The notes under the pieces are model-generated. The model saw only the letters and a list, made by a program, of their open reading frames with translations, did no database searches and was not told the DNA's origin. Made by a program: the position numbers and the translations under genes. From the NCBI GenBank assembly GCA_019802505.1, contig JAFMOC010000227.1, positions 195,001 through 259,000 of the forward strand: a stretch of 64,000 nucleotides of DNA. The letters are read 5' to 3'. This DNA is from Corydoras sp. C115 (lineage: Eukaryota > Chordata > Actinopteri > Siluriformes > Callichthyidae). Below are positions 56,530 to 64,000 of this stretch, piece after piece (position 1 is the stretch's first letter; each line of letters begins with the position of its first letter).

Positions 56530-57768
56530 GGGGTGGCACGGTGGCTTAGTGGTTGGCATGTTCTCCTCTCAGTGTTAGGGATTCCCGGTTCGAATCCCAA
56601 TCTGCTGGAGTTTCCATGTTCTCCCCGTGTCCGCATGGGTTTCCTCTGGGTTCTTCGGTTTCCCAAACATGGATCAAGGTCAACTGAATTCTCCAAATTG
56701 CCCCATATAATGCTCCATATAATGCCCCAATTGTGGTCGGCATGTTCTCCTCTCAGTGCTGGGGATTCCCGGTTCGAATCCCAATCTGGTAGAGTTTCCA
56801 TGTTCTCCCCGTGTCCGCGCAGGTTTCCTCTGGGTTCTTCGGGTTCCTCCCACAGTCCAAAAAACATTGATCGAGGTCAATTGAATTCTCCAAATTGCCC
56901 CATATAATGCTCCATATAACACCCCAATTGTGGTTGGCATGTTTTCCTCTCAGTGCTGGGGATTCCCGGTTCGAATCCCAATCTGGTGGAGTTTCCATGT
57001 TCTCCCCGTGTCCGCGTGGGTTTCCTCCGGGTTCTTCGGGTTCCTCCCACAGTCCAAAAAACATGGATCGAGGTCAATTGAATTCTCCAAATTGCCCCAT
57101 GTAATGCCCCAATAGTCCCAAATGTGGTTAGCATGTTCTCCTCTCAGTGCTGGGGATTCCCGGTTCGAATCCCAATATGGTGGAGTTTCCATGTTCTCCC
57201 CGTGTCCGCGCAGGTTTCCTCTGGGTTCTTCGGGTTTCATCCCACAGGCCAAAAACCATGGATCGAGGTCAATTGAATTCTCCAAATTGCCCCACATAAT
57301 GCTCCATATAATGCCCCAATTGTGGTTAGCATGTTCTCCTCTCAGTGTTAGGGATTCCCGGTTCGAATCCCAATCTGGTGGAGTTTCCATGTTCTCCCTG
57401 TGTCTGTGTGGGTTTTCTCCGGGTTCCTCCCACAGTCCAAAAACCATGGATCAAGGTCAATTGAATTCTCCAAATTGCCGCAATACCCCCAAATGTGGTT
57501 AGCATGTTCTCCTCTCAGTGCTGGGGATCCAGGTTCGAATCCCAAATCTTGGTGGAGTTTGCATGTTCTCCCCGTGTCCGCGTGGGTTTCCTCCGGGTTC
57601 TCCGGTTTCCTCCCACAGTCCAAAAACATGGATCAAGGTCAATTGCATTCTCCAAATTGCCCCATATAGAGTGTGTCTGTGTGAGTGAGTGTTTGTCCAG
57701 TGATAGATTGGTGTCCTGTCCTGGGTGTATCTGCCCAGCACCCGAGACGTTCTCCCCTGGATGGGCAA
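56530..57768 (+). repeat. Six-unit tandem array of V-SINE head plus core
   Basis: Heads start at about 56545, 56737, 56932, 57124, 57322 and 57495, with a period of about 172-198 bp. Each unit has the tRNA-like head, the core to ccaaattgcc, and most end in catataatgctccatataat. The last unit continues into a normal V-SINE 3' region (to gatgggca). It is satellite-like amplification of the 5' two-thirds of a SINE. Confidence 0.92.
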
Positions 57769-57769
57769 G

Positions 57770-58490
57770 TACTTATTCTGTAATAGAGTGGTAATCGGTC
57801 AGTGTTACCCCTTCTTTTACCCCAAGAGAGCAGGGATAGGCATAAAACAGACATCACCCCCTGTAATTCTGATCAGGATAATCGTCCTATGTCTTCTTCC
57901 ACTCTTTTTCTATTTGTCCCTCTGTCTTCTGGCCCTTTTATTCTGCCTCCTCCCGTCTCCACCCCCGTCCACCCGCCTCCACCCGAGCTCCCTTCTCTTT
58001 GTTTTTCCTCTTAAACTGATCCGCAGGTGGGAATCATTTAGAGAAGTGGAGTACAGACCGTAATTAGATTGAAAATGTTTGCCGGTACCGGGGGCCTCAG
58101 AGGAGGAGCGGCACGCGCACCGTCATTACCGCAAAGGCCGCCGACTCCCGCGGATCCCGCTTTCTTTTTTAACAAGCGGCAAGCGACAAAGCGCCTCTCC
58201 CCGTTTCACATCCCGGTACGAAAGTTCAACTCGGAAATGATACGACTCCAAAACAGAGGCGCTCTAATGGACGGGTGGGGACGGGTGGGGACGGGAAACA
58301 GCGAGCGGCGTGCGAACAAAACAACAAAAAAAAGACGAGTTTGTTGAAACATCTGACCGCGGCGATCCGAACAGAAAATGACATGACGCCTGTTTTCATG
58401 GAACAAGCCGTTTAATGATAATTACTGTTATTTGCAATATTTCAAACAGACCAATTACACGCGCCCGACGCATTTTAATTTATTTCCCTC
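57770..58490. promoter_or_regulatory. Repeat-free block, candidate conserved element at its 3' part
   Basis: 58010-58080 (gtacagaccgtaattagatt) and 58410-58460 (ttaatgataattactgttat) are homeodomain-core rich. No coding sequence is recognised. Confidence 0.3.
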
Positions 58491-59815
58491 AGAACATAGG
58501 AGCGGGTGGAGGGACGTGTGGAAGGACGGCGGGTGGAGGGACATGTGGTGGAATAGTGGAGGGATATGTGTAGGAACGGTGTGCCGGAGGGATGGTGGGC
58601 GGAGAGACGTGTGGAGGGACATGCGGAGGGATGCGTGGAGGGATGCGTGGAGGAACAGCGAGTGGAGGGACGTGTGGAGGAACAGCGAGTGGAGGGATGC
58701 GTGGAGGGATGTGTGGAGGGACGTGTGGAGGAACAGTGGGTGGAGGGATGTGTGGAGGGACGTGTGGAGGAACAGTGGGTGGAGGGATGGCAGGTGGAGA
58801 AACGTGTGGAGAAACAGTGGGTGGAAGGATGTGTGGAGGAACAGTGGGTGGAGGGATGTGTGGAGGAACAGTGGGTGGAGGGATGGCAGGTGGAGGGATG
58901 TGTGGAGGAACAGTGGGTGGAGGGATGGCAGGTGGAGAAACGTGTGGAGGGATGGCGGTTTGAGGGACGGTGGGTTGGAGGGACAGCGGGTGGAGGGACG
59001 TGAGGAGGAACAGTGGGTGGAGGGATGGCAGGTGGAGAAACGTGTGGAGGGACAGTTGGTTGGAGGGATGGTAGGTGGAGGGATGTGTGGAGGGACATGC
59101 GGAGGGATGCGTGAAGGGACGGCGGGTGGAGGGACGTGTGGAGGAACAGTAAGTGGAGGGATGGCAGGTGGAGGGACGTGTGGAGGAACAGTGGGTGGAG
59201 GGATGTGTGGAGGGACGTGTGGAGGAACAGTGGGTGGAGGGATGTGTGGAGGGACGTGTGGAGGAACAGTGGGTGGAGGGTTGGCAGGTGGAGAAACGTG
59301 TGGAGGAACAGTGGGTGGAGGGATGGCAGGTGGAGAAACGTGTGGAGGGACGGCGGTTTGAGGGACGGTGGATTGGAGGGACGGTAGGTGGAGGGACAGC
59401 GGGTGGAGGGACGTGTGGAGGAACAGTGGGTGGAGGGATGGCAGGTGGAGAAACGTGTGGAGGGACGGCGGTTTGAGGGACGGTGGATTGGAGGGACGGT
59501 AGGTGGAGGGACAGCGGGTGGAGGGACGTGTAGAGGAACAGTGGGTGGAGGGATCGCAGGAGGAGAAACATGTGGAGGGACGTGTGGAGGAACAGTGGGT
59601 GGAGGGATGGCAGGTGGAGAAACGTGTGGAGGAACAGTGGGTGGAGGGATGGCAGGTGGAGAAACGTGTGGAGGGACGGCGGGTTGAGGGATGGTGGGTT
59701 GGAGGGACGGTAGGTGGAGGGACAGCGGGTGGAGGGACATGTGGAGGGATGGCGGGTGGAAGGAAATCGGGTGGAGGAACATGCGGAAGGACGGTGGGTC
59801 GGAGGGACTTTTGGT
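58490..59815. repeat. G-rich minisatellite based on 12-bp units
   Basis: About 1.3 kb of 12-bp modules (gtggaggaacag, tgggtggaggga, tggcaggtggag, aaacgtgtggag) arranged in higher-order blocks. Multiples of 3 keep all frames open, giving long meaningless frames on both strands. G-runs are frequent on the + strand. Confidence 0.95.
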
Positions 59816-60029
59816 TATTTCCTTTGTGTTCATTATTTGGTTATTTTCATTGGTTGGTTTTCGTTGGTCACATGATCATGTTTCAGTTTAAATTCCGCAT
59901 TGTCCGTGCGCCTGTGTCAAATTGTTGTTCCTCTAGTCGACTCATTGGATCGACTCACTTACCCGCACCTCCTGAGTCCCTCCTAACCGCTCGCTCTACA
60001 GCGCTCCTGACACTAATAATAATAAAAAT
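59816..60029. other. Spacer between minisatellites
   Basis: Nothing recognised. Confidence 0.45.
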
Positions 60030-60405
60030 GGTTTCCTCCGGCCCACAAAGCCTGGTTTCCTCCGGCCCACATCGCCTGGTTTCCTCCGGCCCGCAGGGCC
60101 TGGTTTCCTCCAGCCCGCAGGGCCTGGTTTCCTCCGGCCCGCATCGCCTGGTTTCCTCCGGCCCGCATCGCCTGGTTTCCTCCGGCCCGCATCGCCTGGT
60201 TTCCTCCGGCCCGCATCGCCTGGTTTCCTCCGGCCCGCATCGCCTGGTTTCCTCCGGCCCGCATCGCCTGGTTTCCTCCGGCCCGCAACGCCTGGTTTCC
60301 TCCGGCCCACAGGGCCTGGTTTCCTCCGGCCCACAGGGCCTGGTTTCCTCCGGCCCACATGGCCTGGTTTCCTCCGGCCCATATGGCCTGGTTTCCTCTG
60401 TTCCA
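60030..60405. repeat. 24-bp minisatellite, about 15 copies
   Basis: The unit is ggtttcctccggcccgcatc plus gcct, with (c/t)a variation. The 24-bp period leaves frames open on both strands (VSSGPHRL and RRKPGDAG repeats). Not a gene. Confidence 0.95.
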
Positions 60406-60690
60406 CTGCAGCATCGATCACACCTGACGGAGGCATTTCAGTGAGATTAGAACCATACAGCAGCCAAAAGTGGCTCACATGCAGATAGCACTGCAAAATC
60501 TCCCCCAGCTGTGGACCAGATGTGCGATGGATGTGTTCTGTGGTCACAGCTGTATGAACACAGATTTAAGGGCTTTAAATTGAAACATGTTTTGAATCAC
60601 CCAGCATTTTTAGAAACTCTCCAGAACTGTGCACGCTGAGACCCGGCGTCAGGTTTACGGTTCCGTGGTTCCACAGTTCTCCAGTTTAGA
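60406..60690. other. Unique sequence
   Basis: No gene or repeat recognised. Confidence 0.45.
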
Positions 60691-60699
60691 ACCACTGTA

Positions 60700-61420
60700 A
60701 TACCCAATAGTGCTTCTTACTAAAACAAGTTAGTTATTTGTACTCACTTTAGCTAAATAGTTAGAGTAACTATTATTAAATGAGTTAAGTAGCTCTAAAA
60801 CTAAGTGTTATATGTACTAACTCACTTGCTATGAGTAAAGATGGGTTTATCATTCATTTTAAGTATTGTTGATTTGAACTGTTTAAGTTCTGATCACTCC
60901 TTCAGACAAAGAAAATAAAACCCCGCCTATTGACGTCATCACTGAGCTTTGCACAGGGCACTCAGGTGGTTTGCCGAGACTTGTCCTGTCCGAGTGTCAG
61001 CCATTAGAAGCAATCTTCGACACAGAAGAATTTTAGTCACACTGAAAATTACAAGGTAACATTTTTTCTTTAATTGTTGTAAATGCTTACATAGAACCTT
61101 CAGGTCAATTTTTTGGAAGTCCACCAGTAAGAATTTCAAATTCAGCGATTGGTGGATTATTTTAGTGAAATAGTTAAAGGCTAATTTACCAAAAGTCACA
61201 CAAAACCTGAAGAAGCTCACCTGGAAATAGGTACGTGAGTAAGACTTAAAATAAAATGGCGATGGCAGAGTGGATACGAGACCTTTCTTGAATCAGAGAC
61301 TTTTTCAGGCTGCGGTACTCCGTTGCGGTACCGACGCTGTAGAGACGCTGTAGAGAAGCGACGACAAAATGGCGGCTGTGACGACATTGTTGTATCGTTT
61401 TTTATCACTTTAGAAATAGA
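60700..61420 (+). promoter_or_regulatory. Promoter-like region of the terminal mobile-like unit
   Basis: A palindromic CRE, tgacgtca, at 60931-60938 lies next to ccccgcc. Two YY1-type sites, aaaatggcgatgg (61254-61266) and aaaatggcggctg (61366-61378), follow. Upstream are repeated TTAGTTA/AAGTTA-type segments (60720-60880). Sequences of this style occur at the ends of multicopy fish elements carrying the genes described next. Assignment to the same unit is inference. Confidence 0.35.
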
Positions 61421-62188
61421 CCCGATTTTTTTTAACTATATAAAATACAAAACTAAATTATGAGGTAGCTAACTTATTCCTGTTTCTAGACTTTCCAATA
61501 GTACCAAGATTTTGAAAATTGGACAAGAAATGTAAAATTTATGACATAAAAACTGTAAAAAATACTAAAACAGGTCACAACTTTTCTATCGATTTATCAT
61601 ACCAGAATTTATCATGACAAACGAATTAAAAAACTCAATAAATTTCTTTATTCTTGTCACAGAAAGACGATTCAAGTATCATTGGAATATTTATTTTAAG
61701 CCCTTTAAAATAAGATGGGTTTTGTTTAGATGTGTCAAATTTGAACATTTTACTTACGTACCTACTGTAAAAAAACATAACAGACAGTGGCTTATTTAGA
61801 TGAAACTGTTGAAATGGTCAAACTTACAAGCCACAAAACATAATGTAAAAATCAATGTCTCGTCATAGATGAAAATTTGGTGTTATGGAAATCTGTTCGT
61901 AATGGTTTCGACACTAGTTTTACAACTTTAACATTTGTGGATGTAATAAGAGCGTAAATATAACAGTACTGCTTGCTTTCTGTTTTCATCTGTTTTCATG
62001 TTTCATGCATATTTATGTTTTCATGCATATTTCTTTATCTGACCCCATATTAGTGTTTGACAAAAAGAAGCTTGGAGAGAGAGATCATCCACCACAGTTC
62101 AGCCTCCAAAGACAGCCAGTGAAGGTGATGAGGTGAAGTGAAGTGAAGGTGATTGACATCAAATTCTGATTCTTTGATCTATGACAAA
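61421..62188. other. Degenerate upstream part of the terminal unit
   Basis: AT-rich. A frame near 61660-61797 contains RCVKFEHF...KKHNRQW, perhaps a decayed C2H2 finger, but this is weak. Short tandem gtgaagtgaaggtgat at 62130-62150. Confidence 0.3.
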
Positions 62189-62894
62189 ATGTGGAATTGC
62201 AAGTTGTGCAGTTTTCCCAGAGAGTTGTCGGTGGTCCAAATCTTTTTTTTTTCAAATGTTCGATTCAGGCCAAAGCATCATTAGATCAAGCATTATCCCC
62301 ACTTATTAAAGTGCTTTGGTCCCTTGGTCCATCTTTGGACAATGAGATTTGAGAGAAAGCATAAGGTTTTCAAAAAAATTGTTCATGACACTCGCAACTA
62401 CAAAAATGTCTTAAAAACTTTGGCAGAGCGACATCAAAGCATGATGGCTTTTTACTTGTCATCATCAAAATTTTTCAAACCACCTGTACAGACATCCAAA
62501 ATGGGAGTCTTTGTACATTGCATCGTTACCTGCAGATACACAATCATTTATCTCTGGTATTGCTGACAGTAACACCGTATATGGTACAAAACCAGTAACA
62601 ATTGATGGCACAAAATTTGTTACTGGCATGTTTGTGTGTACTGGTGCCTATGCTGCATTGTTTAAAGAGATTCAAAATATACTACTCATCAGAAACATTG
62701 ATTTTCTCTTGAAAAACTATGACACTTGGTATGTTGAGCACTTGAGATCATACGAACTAGTGGAGCATCAACCGAATGGTCATAGTGTAAAATCTCTGTG
62801 CCAGCTGTCTGACCACATGCCACATTTTGCTTATAAGATTGCAAGTGAACTTATTTTAACAACAAAGCATTTTATTCCAGTGTCTGACTAAAGT
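62189..62894 (+). pseudogene. Broken gene of a multicopy teleost transposon-associated family
   Basis: The frame from 62189 reaches RFRPKHH (62261-62281), then an in-frame TAG at 62282-62284, then IKHYPHLLKCFGPLVHLW and TMRFERKHKVFKK..NYKNVLKTLAERHQ. A frameshift near 62510 moves to the frame ending at 62891, with TIDGTKFVTGMF, WYVEHLRSYEL and FAYKIASELILTTKHFI. The order (RPKHH..HYP, GPL..LWTMRFE.KH..FK, TLA.RHQ, IDGT...GM, W...HLR.YEL) is known to me from repetitive uncharacterised fish proteins. The biochemical role is unknown. Confidence 0.7.
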
Positions 62895-63020
62895 AGCAGA
62901 GCTGAAACATCAGCATTTCTTCTCAGCCCTTCAGCCAAGGTAAAGGTAATACATACATGACATTTCAACACACACTGTCATGTAATATCACTATAATATT
63001 TGATACCCTGTATGTTACAG

Positions 63021-64000
63021 AAACTGCAAGCTTGGATGGAGGCAATAGAAAGATTGAAGCTGAGGGTCATCCTTGATACAGATGATGCTGAAAAACTTAT
63101 TTTCGCCCAAGCAGTGTACAATCACTCATAGATGAGATCAGAAGTAGGTTAAAGACTTTTAGACTTTTGACTTTCGGCTCCAGTTTCAAGAACCAGATTT
63201 TCATCGTGCCTTGTGTGATTTGGTTAATATAGAAGACCTGCCAAGCACAGCATCAGTCAAAGTGGACATTAGTTGAGCTGGAGCAGATTTCAACTAGCAC
63301 CAATGACACAATCATTCTGACTGATAGCACAGACACACCTGAGCATAGTAGTCAGTGGCCAGAGGTTTTTATTGTTCCAACATTTTCTTATGAGGTGGAA
63401 CATGTGCTAAGGGAAGGTAATGCAGCATATGAAAAAGATGGGAAAGTAATTAGACTCCCTAGAGTTCAAAAACACAACATACTTGAGACAATGGGGGACG
63501 AAATATATAAAATAAAAGCATATCCTAGCAGCACACAAATTGGCAAGGCTGCAGAAGCTTTAGTTAAAAAACATCCCTGTCTGAAGGAGAACAACTCTGA
63601 CACTGGGTGGGAAGTGTGGAAGAGTAGTCTAAGACATAAATTAGGAAACCAACGAAAGAAGTTGGCTAAACCTGGCATCAAAGATGTAGATGTAAATTCT
63701 GGAAAACGCAGCAGAACAAACTCGAAAGGTGCTGCATCAAGGGCTAATATTAAAAGACCTAGGAGGGGTGAGGTCAACTTCCTTCCCAGTTATCCTTCTG
63801 GAGAAACAAAAGAGTCTCTGGAGACCAGGAGGATTGAGATGGTATAGAAGAGTTCCAGAAGACCTCTGCTGAAAGAGACATCCCTCTTATTTATCAGCAC
63901 ATGATGCGCACCTTTGCCCTCCGGCGTGAAGAGATAATCAGAACTTCTCCTCCTGTGTCTGAACTTAAGGAAAGATGGCCAGCACTCTTATGAGACACAG
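63021..64000 (+). pseudogene. SAMD3-like / PB1-like protein gene, frameshifted, runs off window
   Basis: An apparent acceptor (tgttacag, AG at 63019-63020) precedes ATG at 63036 and LKLRVILDTDDAEKLIF. After a frameshift SSVQSLIDEIRSRLK is read. After another comes FDFRLQFQEPDFHRAL..LVNIEDLPSTASVKV. A third shift leads to QWPEVFIVPTFSYEVEHVL, then a long open part to IKRPRRGEVNFLPSYPSGE. A shift at about 63845 is followed by MMRTFALRREEIIR and ELKERWPALL. This domain order matches teleost proteins annotated as sterile-alpha-motif-domain-containing protein 3-like. At least four frame breaks make it a pseudogene, with its C-terminal half beyond the window. Confidence 0.75.

Noticed and set aside
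58475..59833. 452-codon minus-strand and 309-codon plus-strand frames
   Set aside because: They arise from 12-bp units; no domain, no splice context, and both strands are open.
59503..60444. 313-codon plus-strand frame
   Set aside because: It joins two unrelated minisatellites through a spacer; no recognisable protein.

Overview
The window is vertebrate nuclear DNA, almost certainly from a teleost fish. It carries a split gene with GT-AG introns, dozens of tRNA-headed SINEs of the V-SINE type, Tc1-like transposon remnants, fish-type LINE tails, and a very heavy load of micro- and minisatellites. A siluriform or related ostariophysan is possible, but the sequence alone does not settle the order. 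No prokaryotic features were seen.

The only intact gene is an ethanolamine kinase (etnk1-like) on the + strand. Seven coding exons lie between 3965 and 25578: 3965-4224, 10944-11084, 15173-15315, 19842-19925, 20853-21013, 25348-25421 and 25506-25578. They join without a frame break into 936 nt (311 codons plus TAG). The first coding exon, with the start codon and promoter, lies upstream of the window. The enzyme phosphorylates ethanolamine, the first step of the CDP-ethanolamine (Kennedy) route to phosphatidylethanolamine. The 3' UTR probably runs to a poly(A) signal near 26832 or 28384 and contains a Tc1-type terminal-inverted-repeat element that itself holds a SINE.

The introns are inflated by repeats. 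Intron 4225-10943 holds two purine-rich minisatellites (about 5560-6670 and 7445-9590). Intron 11085-15172 holds V-SINE clusters and a 20-bp minisatellite (14285-15030). Intron 15316-19841 holds a 28-bp minisatellite (18221-18720) that decays into a longer array. Intron 19926-20852 holds the 3' end of an I-clade LINE. Intron 21014-25347 holds V-SINEs and about 70 GATA repeats.

From about 28.4 to 60.4 kb no gene could be supported. This desert is a mosaic of roughly 40 V-SINE copies or pieces. Many are nested, inverted, fused or tandemly amplified. Between them lie repeat-poor islands that look like candidate conserved non-coding elements (around 30.9-31.2, 42.6-43.3, 45.6-46.2, 48.2-48.8, 51.35-51.66, 56.2-56.4 and 58.0-58.5 kb). 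In vertebrates ETNK1 neighbours SOX5 and ETNK2 neighbours SOX13, so the desert may belong to a SoxD gene's regulatory domain; this is inference. Two minisatellites (58490-59815 and 60030-60405) close the desert.

The last 3.3 kb is the decayed start of a two-gene mobile-like unit. It has a promoter-like segment with a CRE, then a broken gene ending at 62891, then a broken SAMD3-like/PB1-like gene running off the window end. Both are frameshifted pseudogenes.
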